Positions 25,641-33,937 of a stretch of 64,000 bases of DNA are shown piece after piece. Each line of letters begins with the position of its first letter. The stretch's first letter is position 1. Location of the stretch: positions 613,391 through 677,390 of the forward strand of contig NZ_FNVD01000001.1 in assembly GCF_900108275.1 (NCBI RefSeq). The letters are read 5' to 3'. The stretch is from Jhaorihella thermophila (GTDB lineage: Bacteria > Pseudomonadota > Alphaproteobacteria > Rhodobacterales > Rhodobacteraceae). The notes below the pieces were generated by a model. That model saw only the letters and a program-made list of their open reading frames with translations. It did no database searches and was not told the origin of the DNA. A program made the translations under genes and the position numbers.

Positions 25641-26018
25641 TCAGTGCCCGAGCGCGATCTTGCCCAGGGCATAAAGCCCGGTCGCGGTCAGGCCATAGCT
25701 CAGCACGATCACGCACATGATCAGCACCTTGCGGGTGGATTTGCGGGTGTAGTCCTCGATCATCACCTGCGCGCCGCGGCGGAAATGCTGCATTCCCACC
25801 AGCAGAACCAGACCCGTGACGATCGCCGGGATCGGATGCGAAAACGTTTCGATCACATTTTCGTAGCCGCTGCCCAGGGCGCGGCCGAAGATGACGATGA
25901 AGGTCGGCACGATCAGCGCAAGACCAAAGGCGCTCACCTGCATGTACCAGTGATGCCCGGTGCCGCTATGGGCGGCCCCGTGGCCCTCGGCCCGCTTGCG
26001 GTCGGTCAGATAACGCAT
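25641..26018 (-). CDS. sdhD: Succinate dehydrogenase membrane anchor subunit
   Basis: Hydrophobic anchor of complex II, 125 aa, with three membrane segments at about 28-46, 63-80 and 97-118. HHWYMQVSAFGLAL precedes helix 1. Helix 2 ends in VGMQHFRRGAQVMIEDY, where the His of the haem b/quinone region is expected. It lies 12 bp after sdhC and 12 bp before sdhA, so the operon is compact here. Confidence 0.93.
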   Translation of the reverse strand: MRYLTDRKRAEGHGAAHSGTGHHWYMQVSAFGLALIVPTFIVIFGRALGSGYENVIETFSHPIPAIVTGLVLLVGMQHFRRGAQVMIEDYTRKSTRKVLIMCVIVLSYGLTATGLYALGKIALGH

Positions 26019-26030
26019 GGGTTCCCTCCC

Positions 26031-26414
26031 TCAGATGACGAGCAGCGTGAGAACGGTCAGAACGACCGACCCGATGATGCAGGCCCAGCCGAGCTTCTCG
26101 GCGGTTTCGACCTCCAGCGCGCGGCCGGCATCAAAGATCAGGTGCCGCAGGCCACCCAGATAGTGATACCAGATGCCCAGCAGCGACAGGGTCATCACGA
26201 TATCTCCGAACCAGGACGTGATCACGCCATCGACGAAGTTGAAATACTCCTCGGACGTCGCTGCCGCGAGCAGCCACCAGACCAGCAGGAACGCACCGAC
26301 GATCAGCGCATTTCCCGTGATCCGAATCAGGATCGACGAAATCGACGTCATTTGCGGACGATAGATTTGCAGATGCGGGCTGAGCGGACGCTCACGCGGA
26401 GTTGGACTTGCCAT
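26031..26414 (-). CDS. sdhC: Succinate dehydrogenase cytochrome b556 subunit
   Basis: Membrane anchor of complex II, 127 aa. RPLSPHLQIYRPQMTSISSI is the family N-terminal signature, with the Ser/Arg pair near the quinone site. The haem ligand His lies in WYHYLGGLRHLIFD and there are three membrane helices. The start is the ATG at 26414, with GGGAG just upstream; the longer open frame upstream is not similar. It is the first gene of the sdh operon, with a 279-bp control region before it. Confidence 0.95.
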   Translation of the reverse strand: MASPTPRERPLSPHLQIYRPQMTSISSILIRITGNALIVGAFLLVWWLLAAATSEEYFNFVDGVITSWFGDIVMTLSLLGIWYHYLGGLRHLIFDAGRALEVETAEKLGWACIIGSVVLTVLTLLVI

Positions 26415-26527
26415 GGCGGCTCCCTTTCCCTTTGGCTGCATCGGTTTTACTTGTTTTCGCGCCCCTGTCACGGCCCGGTTAGCGAAAACACGACGATTTT
26501 TTTGCCGCACCAAGAAGAATTGGTCGG

Positions 26528-26633
26528 TTTGCGATCACAATTCACTCCTTTGCGATCACACAACTGGAAAATTCGCGGCGATGGGCGACTCGCCACCCCA
26601 GCGAAAGACGATCGGAGCCGATTAGTGATCACA
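26528..26633 (-). promoter_or_regulatory. Three TTTGCGATCACA-type sites upstream of sdhC
   Basis: TTTGCGATCACA occurs at 26528-26539 and 26549-26560 (start to start 21 bp, two helical turns). TTAGTGATCACA, 10 of 12 identical, lies at 26622-26633, 73 bp further. All have the same orientation. They lie 114-219 bp before the sdhC start in a 279-bp non-coding stretch, as expected for an activator or repressor with several dimers. The regulator cannot be named from sequence. Confidence 0.55.
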
Positions 26634-26693
26634 CCGCCAACGGCACGACCCGCCGGACCAAGATGACGGCGAACCGCCGCGCGACCGGCGCCT

Positions 26694-27569
26694 TCACGGC
26701 GCGATCAGGTTCACGCCGGGGATGTGCTGGATGCGCGCCACGTCGTCGTCGTAGTCCTCGGTGAGCTCCTCCACCAGCTCCTCGGTCCAGCCCGCAAGAT
26801 CCAGTTCCTCTTCGACGGCATCCTCGCGGGCATACTTGTCCAGAAAGGCGGCCAGGACCCGGCGCCGATGCACCTCGGTCATGGGGGGCGCCTTGGCCAG
26901 ATAGTCCTGGAGACGCCGGAACCCGCTTTCCTTCATGATCTCGGCGATGAGATCCAGCGCGCCGGACACCTCTTCGGTGGGCTCCAGCCCAGCCGCCTCG
27001 CGCAGGATCTGGCCCCAGATAAGCGGCGTATCCTCGTTGCACCAGACGGTGATCGACACGTCGGGCACCGCCGCGCGGATCCGGACGAACAGGTCCGACC
27101 AGCGCAGGGCGCGCGGATCGCTGGTTTCCAGGACGGTCCTGACCGTTCTGGGCGCGGCGTCGCGCAACAGCGCCGGCACAAAGGTCGCCGGGTTGCGGAT
27201 CGCCATGAACAGCTCGATCTGGTCCTGCGGGAACAGGCTGCGCAGGTGCCGCAGGCGCTGTTCGGCCAGCGGGTAGAACTGATTGTCGATCACCGCGAAA
27301 CGGCGCGACCCGAAAAAATGTTCGTTGGACAGGAAAACGCGGTCGGCGATCTCCTCGTCGAGGATCGCGTCGATCAGAACGTCGCGGGCATCCTCGGCCG
27401 GTTCGGCCTCTTCCATCGCTGCGAAGGCGTTCTTGATCAGCGGCCGATACCTGCGCGGGCCGGGCACCGAAACGCCCCGCGCCGTCAGCGCGTCGCGGTC
27501 CCGCAACAGGCACTTCAGGAGTCGATCTTCGTCCGTGACATGCGCACCGGCATGAAAGACTATCTGCAT
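26694..27569 (-). CDS. Hypothetical protein with sulfotransferase-like N-terminus
   Basis: Protein of 291 aa, no firm family. The first residues MQIVFHAGAHVTDEDRLLKC resemble the PAPS-binding loop of sulfotransferases (HxGxxKTGTT), and later IELFMAIRNPATFVPALL resembles their 3'-phosphate site (RdP..). The key Lys of the loop is missing, so activity is doubtful. The C-terminal third is acidic with Glu/Asp runs (EELTEDYDDDVARI). It ends 279 bp before sdhC on the same strand, so two sulfotransferase-like genes bracket the start and the middle of the sdh cluster. Confidence 0.7.
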   Translation of the reverse strand: MQIVFHAGAHVTDEDRLLKCLLRDRDALTARGVSVPGPRRYRPLIKNAFAAMEEAEPAEDARDVLIDAILDEEIADRVFLSNEHFFGSRRFAVIDNQFYPLAEQRLRHLRSLFPQDQIELFMAIRNPATFVPALLRDAAPRTVRTVLETSDPRALRWSDLFVRIRAAVPDVSITVWCNEDTPLIWGQILREAAGLEPTEEVSGALDLIAEIMKESGFRRLQDYLAKAPPMTEVHRRRVLAAFLDKYAREDAVEEELDLAGWTEELVEELTEDYDDDVARIQHIPGVNLIAP

Positions 27570-27661
27570 TTTGGCCCGCCCACCCCTGCGGCAACGAAGT
27601 GTTTCCCCTCGGGTTAAAGCCTTGGGCGGCCAAGGTCAAATCGGCCCGCGCCGGCGAACGC

Positions 27662-28885
27662 TCACTTCCGTTCTCTCTGACGTCCCAGAAGGCGGCCGAT
27701 CAGGAAGGTCGTGCGCGGGGCATAGACGTAACGGGTGCGCCGCTCGGGCGTGGGGCGGGTCATCATGCGCGCGAAACCGATCACCGCCAACAGCAGATGC
27801 GCCAACCCGATCATGGCAAACATGGCCGCATGCCCCCAAGCGCCGATCAGGAACGAAGCCAGCCAGGGCGCCGCGATCGCCCCCAAGGCATAGAGGAACA
27901 TCAGCGCCGCCGAAAGCTCGACCCGTTCGCGGCTTTTGGCGAAGTCGTGGGCATGGGCCGACGCGACCGAAAAGATCGGAAAGGTGGTCACGCCAAAGAC
28001 AAGCGCCGCCGCCATGATCGCCGCGGTCCCGCGGTCCGCCGCGCCCACGGTCAGGGCGCAACTGGCAATCGCCGCCGCCGACAGCCAGATCAGCACCCAG
28101 CGCCGGTCGAACTTGTCGGCCAGCCAACCGACCGGAAACTGCGCCACCGCGCCGCCCAGCACGAAGGCGCTGAGAAACCAGGCGATCTGATCGGCGCCCA
28201 GCCCCACGTCCCGCCCATAAAGCGGCCCCACCATGCGGAACGACGCCGAGGACACCGCCGCCACCACCACGCCGGCCGCGGCCAGCGGCGATTTCTCCAG
28301 CGCCATCATTGGCTTGAGACGCGGCGCGGCGGGAGTTTCCGGCTGCGGCATCCGGGTCAGGGTCAGCGGCAGCAGGGCCAGGCAGATCAGCAGCGCCAGG
28401 ATGTTGTAGGACACGTAGCTGGCCGGCTCCAGCACCGCGATCAGCATCTGGGCCACGAGCGACCCGCTCATGTCCACGACGCGATAGGTGCCCATCGCGC
28501 GGGCGCGGATGTCGTTGGTCAGCTTCGCCTGCAACCAGGCCTCGATCACCGTGTAGGCACCCGCAACGCTCAGCCCCGTCGCCATGCGCATGACCGCCCA
28601 TGCGTAAGCGTCCAGCACCAGCATATGCGCGATCAGACCGATCGCGCCGACTGCGGCAAAGGCGGCGAAGCTGCGCGAATGGCCGGCACTGCCCATCAGG
28701 CGCGGCGCCCACCAGCAGCCGATGAAAAAGCCCAGGAAATGCGCCGACCCCAAAAGGCCGATCTGCGTCGTGGTAAAGCCCAGCTGCACGCCGGACAGCG
28801 CGTCCAGCGGCCCCACCCCGCCCGAAGACAGCTGCATCAGAATGACCGACAGGAACAGGGCGGTGAAGGAAATGATCAGGCGCAT
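27662..28885 (-). CDS. Major facilitator superfamily transporter
   Basis: Twelve-helix membrane transporter of 407 aa. The loop 2-3 region GCWWAPRLMGSAGHSRSFA and the later VGWLADKFDRRWVL carry the MFS signature (GxLaDrfgrR). The two halves are about equal, with a central loop around PQPETPAAPRLKP. Substrate unknown. The ATG at 28885 is preferred over 28903. It lies 36 bp after imuA on the same strand, so it is probably read from the SOS-controlled promoter of imuA. A weak hairpin, CCTTGG/CCAAGG, lies at 27620-27635 after the stop. Confidence 0.88.
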   Translation of the reverse strand: MRLIISFTALFLSVILMQLSSGGVGPLDALSGVQLGFTTTQIGLLGSAHFLGFFIGCWWAPRLMGSAGHSRSFAAFAAVGAIGLIAHMLVLDAYAWAVMRMATGLSVAGAYTVIEAWLQAKLTNDIRARAMGTYRVVDMSGSLVAQMLIAVLEPASYVSYNILALLICLALLPLTLTRMPQPETPAAPRLKPMMALEKSPLAAAGVVVAAVSSASFRMVGPLYGRDVGLGADQIAWFLSAFVLGGAVAQFPVGWLADKFDRRWVLIWLSAAAIASCALTVGAADRGTAAIMAAALVFGVTTFPIFSVASAHAHDFAKSRERVELSAALMFLYALGAIAAPWLASFLIGAWGHAAMFAMIGLAHLLLAVIGFARMMTRPTPERRTRYVYAPRTTFLIGRLLGRQRERK

Positions 28886-28921
28886 GGTTTCGCACCATGA
28901 CACCGGCGCGCGGGGCAGCTA

Positions 28922-29560
28922 TCACCTTTTCGACGTTCCGATGTCGCTTCGGGCGGTTTCCGCCACGAACCGCCATGCGCGCCCGTCTTCGCCGCCCGCG
29001 TGGCGGGACAGGCGGACCAGCCAGCGGCGCGGCGGCGCGGTGCGGGCGCGTCGCCGCTCCAGCCACCAGCGCGCGCGCCGCCCCTCATGCGCCGGGGCCA
29101 TGTGCCAGCGGCTCTCGACCCCGCGGGCGCCGCCTTCGCCGGGCGTCAGCAGCAGCCCCACCGGCGCCGCGCCCGAGGATTCGGCCGCCAACTGCAGCCG
29201 CCGCACCGGAGTCAGCGCCGGGTATCCCGGAAGATCCGCCACCACCAGCCCCACCGCCCCGGAGCGCAGCGCCTCTTCGGCGCACCACAACAGATCGGGC
29301 GCGCGGCGGGGATGCACGAACAGAAACCGCGCCGGATCGACCAGCGGGCGCATCCCGTCGGCGTGCAACCGCTCGGGCGCCCAAGCGGGCGCGATCCACA
29401 GCACCGTGCCCTGCCCCTGCCCGGCCATCCACAGCGCGAACGCATGCCGCGCCGGCCCGCAGGCCTCGTGCACGCGGGCCGGCCGCAGGCCGATGCCGGC
29501 GGGCGGATCCTGCTCCGGACGCAGTGAGTCAGGGATCGAAAGGGATGCCAGATTCGTCAT
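28922..29560 (-). CDS. imuA: ImuA-like SOS mutagenesis accessory protein, without imuB/dnaE2
   Basis: Protein of 212 aa with the RecA-like ImuA pattern: RPARVHEACGPARHAFALWM, then GTVLWIAPAW, ERLHADGMRPLVDPARFLFV, LLWCAEEALRSGAVGLVVAD, VRRLQLAAESSGAAPVGLLL and the late RWHMAP...WWLERRRAR block. In other bacteria ImuA works with ImuB and the polymerase DnaE2 in damage-induced mutagenesis. An SOS box lies 16 bp before the ATG at 29560, which supports the call. No imuB or dnaE2 follows; the next gene is an MFS transporter. Either the partners lie elsewhere or this copy acts alone. Confidence 0.82.
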   Translation of the reverse strand: MTNLASLSIPDSLRPEQDPPAGIGLRPARVHEACGPARHAFALWMAGQGQGTVLWIAPAWAPERLHADGMRPLVDPARFLFVHPRRAPDLLWCAEEALRSGAVGLVVADLPGYPALTPVRRLQLAAESSGAAPVGLLLTPGEGGARGVESRWHMAPAHEGRRARWWLERRRARTAPPRRWLVRLSRHAGGEDGRAWRFVAETARSDIGTSKR

Positions 29561-29576
29561 GGCATCACCCTATCGT

Positions 29577-29591
29577 GTTCTCATTATGTTC
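29577..29591 (-). promoter_or_regulatory. LexA (SOS) box of imuA
   Basis: GTTCTCATTATGTTC fits the alphaproteobacterial LexA consensus GTTC-N7-GTTC exactly (GAAC-N7-GAAC on the coding strand). It lies 16 bp upstream of the imuA start codon, so LexA bound here would block the promoter. It is the only such site noticed upstream of a gene in the window. Confidence 0.85.
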
Positions 29592-29612
29592 TCAACACAC
29601 GCCCCAAACGCG

Positions 29613-29633
29613 CCGCCCTGCCCCCCAGGGCGG
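29613..29633 (-). terminator. Hairpin downstream of potC
   Basis: Arms CCGCCCTG (29613-29620) and CAGGGCGG (29626-29633) with a 5-nt loop, 11 bp after the potC stop codon and just before the imuA promoter. There is no long T run, but it would separate the pot operon from imuA. Confidence 0.55.
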
Positions 29634-29644
29634 GACCGCGCGGC

Positions 29645-30496
29645 TCAGCCCCGGCGCTGGAACAGGATCATCACCAGCGCCAGAAGCGAAGACCCCAGCA
29701 TCAGCAGCAGCGACACCGCGTTCAAGAGCGGCGTGGAGCCTTCCTTGAGCCGGTCGAACATGGCGATCGTCAGCGGCGCGTCCGATCCCACCAGCATCAG
29801 GGTGGTGTTGAAGTTCTCGAAGCTCATCAGGAACGCCACCACCGCCGCCCCCACGATCGCCGGCATGAGAAAGGGCACCGTGACCGTGCGCACCGCGGTC
29901 AGGCGGCTGGCGCCCAGGTTCAGCGCCGCCTCCTCCAGTGTCCGGTCGAATTTCTGCAACCGGGCCGAAATGACCAGGGTCGAGATCGTGGCGATGAAGG
30001 AAAACTGCCCCAGCACCACCAGAAACAGCCCCGGCCGCAGGATCTGCAGGTCGAGCCCTGCCAGCTCCCACAGCCCGTTGGCGAGCGTGGAGGAAAACAC
30101 CAGGATCGAGATGCCCAGCACGATGCCGGGGATCACCAGCGGCAGCAGCATCAGAACATAAAGCAGGCTCTTGCCGCGGAACTGATAGCGGTTGAACAGA
30201 AAAGCATTGGACAACCCCACCGCCACCGACAGGATCACCACCATCACCGCCACAAATGCCGAGGTGCCGATGGCGCGCAGGATGGGGCGTTCGTGGAACA
30301 CGCCGATCATGGGACGTTCGTCGCCGAAGAACCAGTTCCAGGTGAACCCGTTCCAGGGCAGAGAAGGAAACTGGCTGTCGTTGAAGGCAAAGACCGCGAC
30401 CACCGTCAGCGGCAGCGCCAGATAGATGAAGAACAGCGTGACATATGCCCCGTAGACAAGCCGCAGCGCGCGGGGTTGGGGAATGGACGGAATCAT
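29645..30496 (-). CDS. potC: Polyamine-type ABC transporter permease PotC
   Basis: Inner-membrane permease, 283 aa, six predicted helices. The EAA loop that contacts the ATPase reads EEAALNLGASRLTAVRTVTVP. Other marks are YLALPLTVVAVFAFNDSQFPSLPWNGFTWNWF (in parts) and SFENFNTTLMLVG near the C-terminus, typical of PotC/PotI. The ATG at 30496 has GGGAGG 8 nt upstream. Unusually, 255 bp of structured sequence separates it from potB, while the other pot genes are tight. Confidence 0.92.
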   Translation of the reverse strand: MIPSIPQPRALRLVYGAYVTLFFIYLALPLTVVAVFAFNDSQFPSLPWNGFTWNWFFGDERPMIGVFHERPILRAIGTSAFVAVMVVILSVAVGLSNAFLFNRYQFRGKSLLYVLMLLPLVIPGIVLGISILVFSSTLANGLWELAGLDLQILRPGLFLVVLGQFSFIATISTLVISARLQKFDRTLEEAALNLGASRLTAVRTVTVPFLMPAIVGAAVVAFLMSFENFNTTLMLVGSDAPLTIAMFDRLKEGSTPLLNAVSLLLMLGSSLLALVMILFQRRG

Positions 30497-30751
30497 CGCG
30501 GCAACCTCCCGAACTCCCGAGCCGACAAATCGCGACATTGGTCGCCCATTACCCCCGGATCGCCTGCGATCCGGTTCGCGCCCGACCCCGCCCCCCAGGG
30601 CGGGCGCGAATTGTTCCAACCGTCAGGACCAGCCCGACCCGGACCCCCGGAAGAAACGCCGCCGCCAACGTCGCGGCACCCCCCCTCGGGGCCGGACGGG
30701 AACCTTCCGTTGTTCCGGTGTCGGAATGCAGCGAAATCCTGTTCCATCCCC
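30497..30751 (-). other. Structured non-coding spacer between potB and potC
   Basis: No gene seen. It holds a near-perfect palindrome, CCGGATCGC/GCGATCCGG (30555-30563 and 30566-30574). Next to it is a nested hairpin with outer arms TTCGCGC/GCGCGAA (30575-30581, 30604-30610) and inner arms CCCGCCC/GGGCGGG (30587-30593, 30598-30604). GGAAC/GTTCC pairs occur further on. The inner hairpin resembles the one after potC at 29613-29633. It could tune potC expression or be a repeat relic. Confidence 0.5.
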
Positions 30752-31609
30752 CTAACCCATCGTCTCTTCCAGCGTCTCGCCGGTCAGGCGCAACATGCCC
30801 CAGACGATCAGCGACGACAGCAAGAGCAGCATGAAGCCGAAAGCCGCGCCCAGCTCCCAGTTGAAGCGCACGATGAACTGGGAATAGATCAGCTCGGTGA
30901 ACCACAGGCTGTCCTTGCCGCCCAGCATTGTCGGCGTGAGGTAATTGCCGAGGCTGAGCATGAACACCACGATCGAGCCGGACACGATGCCCGGCTTGGC
31001 ATGCGGCAGCACGATTTCGCGCAGCACCGACCAGCCATTGCCGCCCAGGTCATAGCCGGCCTCGATCACCGCGTCGTCGAGGCTTTCCAGCGTGGTCACC
31101 AGCGGCACCACCATGAACAGCATCGAGGTATAGACCAGCCCGACCATGATCGCGGCGTCGTTGTAGAGCATCTCCACCGGCCCCTCGGCCAGCCCCAGCC
31201 ATTGCAGCAGCCCCGAGAACACGCCGGTTTCCCGCAACAGGATCATCCAGCCGAAGGTGCGCACCAGTTCCGACACCCAGAACGGGATCAGACAGGCCAG
31301 AAACAGCGCCGATTGCAGCCGCCCGCGGGCGATCTTGGCGATGTAATAGCTGACCGGAAAGGCGATCAGAAAGGTGATGATCGTGGCCAGGATCGACATC
31401 ACCGCGGTGCGGGCAAAGGTCCACAGATACAGCGGCTCGCCCCAGAAGGTGCGGTAATTGGCCAGGCTGATGTCATATTTGCCGACCCCGACCCGTTCGC
31501 GGATCGACACCAGAAACATGTCCACATGCGGGATCAGTATGAGCAGCGACAGCCACAACAGAAGCGGCGTCAGCAACAGGATGAAACCAAGACGGGTTCC
31601 CTCACGCAT
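30752..31609 (-). CDS. potB: Polyamine-type ABC transporter permease PotB
   Basis: Inner-membrane permease, 285 aa, six helices. WLSLLILIPHVDMFLVSIR lies at the start, RTFGWMILLRETGVFSGLL follows, and the EAA loop is IEAGYDLGGNGWSVLREIVLP. The start is the ATG at 31609 (REGTRLGFILLL), which overlaps the end of potA by 8 bp; the open frame further upstream is antisense-like and Arg-rich. It works with PotC as a heterodimer. Confidence 0.92.
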   Translation of the reverse strand: MREGTRLGFILLLTPLLLWLSLLILIPHVDMFLVSIRERVGVGKYDISLANYRTFWGEPLYLWTFARTAVMSILATIITFLIAFPVSYYIAKIARGRLQSALFLACLIPFWVSELVRTFGWMILLRETGVFSGLLQWLGLAEGPVEMLYNDAAIMVGLVYTSMLFMVVPLVTTLESLDDAVIEAGYDLGGNGWSVLREIVLPHAKPGIVSGSIVVFMLSLGNYLTPTMLGGKDSLWFTELIYSQFIVRFNWELGAAFGFMLLLLSSLIVWGMLRLTGETLEETMG

Positions 31610-32735
31610 CGGACCGCTCCGCATCGGGGGCGCCGTCCTGGCCGGTCGCCGGGAAACAGTTGCCCTGCGCGCCCGACCAGCCGACCACGATTCGATCGCC
31701 CTCGCCCAGGTCGGCAAACTCGCCCGACTGCGGCAGCGCGACCTCGATCTCTCCGCCGCCGGTCGCGTGCCGCACCAGAATGCGCGAGGCGGCGCCGTTG
31801 AACAGCAGGCTGGTCACGGTGCCCTCGATGCGGTTGTCGAACCGGGCCAGTTCGGCCGCGTCGCGGGCCACCCGGATGGCCTCGGGTCGGACAAACATCT
31901 GCACCCGGTCGCCCACCGACAGCGCCCGCCCGTGGGTCGCCCCCAGCATCAGCATCCCGTCATCGGTGCGCAGGGCCAGCGTCTCGCCCTCGATACGTTC
32001 GACCCGGCCGGGCCAGCGGTTGGAATCACCCACGAACCCGGCGACAAAGGCGGTTTCCGGCCGATAATACAGATCCCGCGCCGTGCCGACCTGTTCGAAC
32101 CGGCCCCGGTTCATCACCGCGACCTGATCGGACATCACCAGCGCCTCGGACTGGTCGTGGGTGATGTAGACGAAGGTGGTGTCGAACTCGGCCTGCAGCT
32201 TCTTGAGCTCGATCTTCATGTGTTCGCGCAGCTTCAGGTCCAGCGCGCCCAGCGGTTCGTCCAGAAGCAGCACGTCGGGCTCCAGCACCATGCAGCGGGC
32301 GATGGCGACGCGCTGCTTCTGCCCGCCGCTCAGTTCGTCCACCCGGCGCGCGCCGATCCCCGGCAAACCGATCCTTTCCAGCGCCTCGTCCACCTTGCGG
32401 GCGATCTCCGCCTTCGGCAGGCCGGCGCGGCGCAGGCCATAGCCGATATTGTCGGCCACGTTCATCATCGGAAACAGCGCCAGATGCTGAAACACCATGT
32501 TCACCGGCCGCTTGTTGGGCGGCACGTTCAGCACCGACCGCCCCTTGATGCGGATGTCGCCGGCGGAGGGGTCCAGAAACCCCGCGATCATCCGCATGAT
32601 CGTCGTCTTACCGCAGCCCGATGGACCCAGGATCGAAAAGAACGACCCCGGCGCAACCGAGAAGGACACGTCGTCAACCGCGGTCATGCCATCGAACCGC
32701 TTGGTCAGGCTCACGCATTCCAGATCGGGGGCCAT
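31602..32735 (-). CDS. potA: Polyamine-type ABC transporter ATP-binding protein PotA
   Basis: Cytosolic ATPase, 377 aa. Walker A GPSGCGKTT (37-45), Q-loop VFQHLALFP, signature LSGGQKQRVAIAR, Walker B VLLLDEPLGALD and switch His in YITHDQSEAL are all present. The C-terminal regulatory TOBE-type domain (about 240-360) is present. The C-terminus is polar (DGAPDAERSDA). It lies 88 bp after potD, with a hairpin between, and overlaps potB. Confidence 0.94.
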   Translation of the reverse strand: MAPDLECVSLTKRFDGMTAVDDVSFSVAPGSFFSILGPSGCGKTTIMRMIAGFLDPSAGDIRIKGRSVLNVPPNKRPVNMVFQHLALFPMMNVADNIGYGLRRAGLPKAEIARKVDEALERIGLPGIGARRVDELSGGQKQRVAIARCMVLEPDVLLLDEPLGALDLKLREHMKIELKKLQAEFDTTFVYITHDQSEALVMSDQVAVMNRGRFEQVGTARDLYYRPETAFVAGFVGDSNRWPGRVERIEGETLALRTDDGMLMLGATHGRALSVGDRVQMFVRPEAIRVARDAAELARFDNRIEGTVTSLLFNGAASRILVRHATGGGEIEVALPQSGEFADLGEGDRIVVGWSGAQGNCFPATGQDGAPDAERSDA

Positions 32736-32777
32736 CGGTGCCTCTTGCTGCTGGTGGACGAAACGGAAAACATGCGA

Positions 32778-32798
32778 CCGGCCCCGCGCGGGGGCCGG
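32778..32798 (-). terminator. Intercistronic hairpin between potD and potA
   Basis: Arms CCGGCCCC (32778-32785) and GGGGCCGG (32791-32798) with a 5-nt loop, 25 bp after the potD stop. Such partial terminators or stabilisers are common after binding-protein genes and give them more mRNA than the membrane genes. No T run directly follows on the minus strand (GTCGCATG, then TTTTCC). Confidence 0.55.
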
Positions 32799-32823
32799 CG
32801 CTTTTGTCTTTGCCGACAGCCCC

Positions 32824-33894
32824 TTACTGGGCTGCCTTCACGCGGTCAAGAACCGCCCCCTCGAGCGCTTCGAGGCCCGCGGGAACCGGCGGATACCACT
32901 TGATGTTGTCCACCGCTTCGGGGGGGAAGCTGGCCTGATAGCGCGCCTTGAGATCGGCCGAGACATATTCATCCGCGCCCTTGGAGGCAGTGAAGTTGCC
33001 GGCGGCCTCGGTGATCATCGCAGCAACTTTCGGCTGCATGACGAAGTTGATCCACTTGTAGGCGGCATCGTCCGCCTGCCCCTTGGCGGGCAGCGCAAAG
33101 GTGTCGATCCAGCCAAGCGCCCCCGATTTCGGCGCGACAAAGGTGATGTCGGGGTTTTCGGCGTTGAGCTTCCAGCCGCCGGTATCCCAGGCCATCGCCG
33201 CCACGGTTTCCCCCGACCGCATCAGGTTCAGCAGCTCGTCGCCACCGCTCCAGTAGGTCTTCACGTTCGGCTTGCACTCGATCAGCTTGGCCTCGACCTT
33301 CGACAGGATGTCCTTGTAGGCGGCCTCGTCGCCATAGGCGGCGAAGGGATCCATCCCCATCGAAAAGGCAAAGGCGATCAGCGTGGGCCGCTTCAGCCGG
33401 TAGGTGACCTTGCCGGCCACCTCAGGGGCGCAAAGGTCGAGGTAGTCCTTGACCATCGGCGCCTTCTTGGTGTTCACCACCAGCCCCGAGGTGCCCCAGA
33501 CATGCGGCACGCCGTAGACCTGCCCATCCACGGTGGTGTTCTTCATCGTCGCCTCGAGCATCGAGGGGATGAACAGGGACTTGTCGATCTTCGACAGGTC
33601 GATCGGCTTGTAGATGCCGAATTCCAGCTGCGGGCCGGCGATCCGGTCCTGGCTGGGCTGGATCAGGTCGAAGCCGCCGCCGCCGGTAGCGCGCAGCTTG
33701 GCGATCATTTCCTCGTTGTTCGACTTGGTCACCTCGACGGTGATGCCGGTTTCCTTCTCGAACATCTCCACGACGTTCTCGGGCGCATAACCGCCCCAGG
33801 TCAGCAGGCGCAGCGTTTCGGCGCTGGCGGTCTGCGCAAGGCCCAGAACGGCAACGCTCAGAACCGACGCCGCGATGGTCTTCATGCGTCTCAT
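32824..33894 (-). CDS. potD: Polyamine-type ABC transporter periplasmic binding protein PotD
   Basis: Periplasmic solute-binding protein, 356 aa. The signal peptide (MRRMKTIAASVLSVAVLGLA, QTASA) is cut before ETLRLLTWGGYAPENVVEMF, the PotD/PotF start. Ligand-region segments are SNNEEMIAKLRATGGGGFDL, YGVPHVWGTSGLV, and YWSGGDELLNLMRSGE with MAWDTGGW. The start is the ATG at 33894 with AAGGGA upstream. It is the first gene of potD-A-B-C. The ligand could be spermidine, putrescine or a related cation; an ornithine decarboxylase and two ureohydrolases in the window fit polyamine metabolism. Confidence 0.92.
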   Translation of the reverse strand: MRRMKTIAASVLSVAVLGLAQTASAETLRLLTWGGYAPENVVEMFEKETGITVEVTKSNNEEMIAKLRATGGGGFDLIQPSQDRIAGPQLEFGIYKPIDLSKIDKSLFIPSMLEATMKNTTVDGQVYGVPHVWGTSGLVVNTKKAPMVKDYLDLCAPEVAGKVTYRLKRPTLIAFAFSMGMDPFAAYGDEAAYKDILSKVEAKLIECKPNVKTYWSGGDELLNLMRSGETVAAMAWDTGGWKLNAENPDITFVAPKSGALGWIDTFALPAKGQADDAAYKWINFVMQPKVAAMITEAAGNFTASKGADEYVSADLKARYQASFPPEAVDNIKWYPPVPAGLEALEGAVLDRVKAAQ

Positions 33895-33937
33895 GTCAAT
33901 ACATCCCTTGTTGGTCAGATTTTCCTGTGGCGCCGTG

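Noticed and set aside
23268..26666. 1132-codon open frame antisense to the sdh operon
   Set aside because: Shadow frame; the minus strand encodes sdhC, sdhD, sdhA and the sulfotransferase with complete motifs.
28722..30161. Long plus-strand frame antisense to imuA and potC
   Set aside because: Arg/Ser/Pro-rich shadow with no recognisable domain, crossing the SOS promoter and a terminator.
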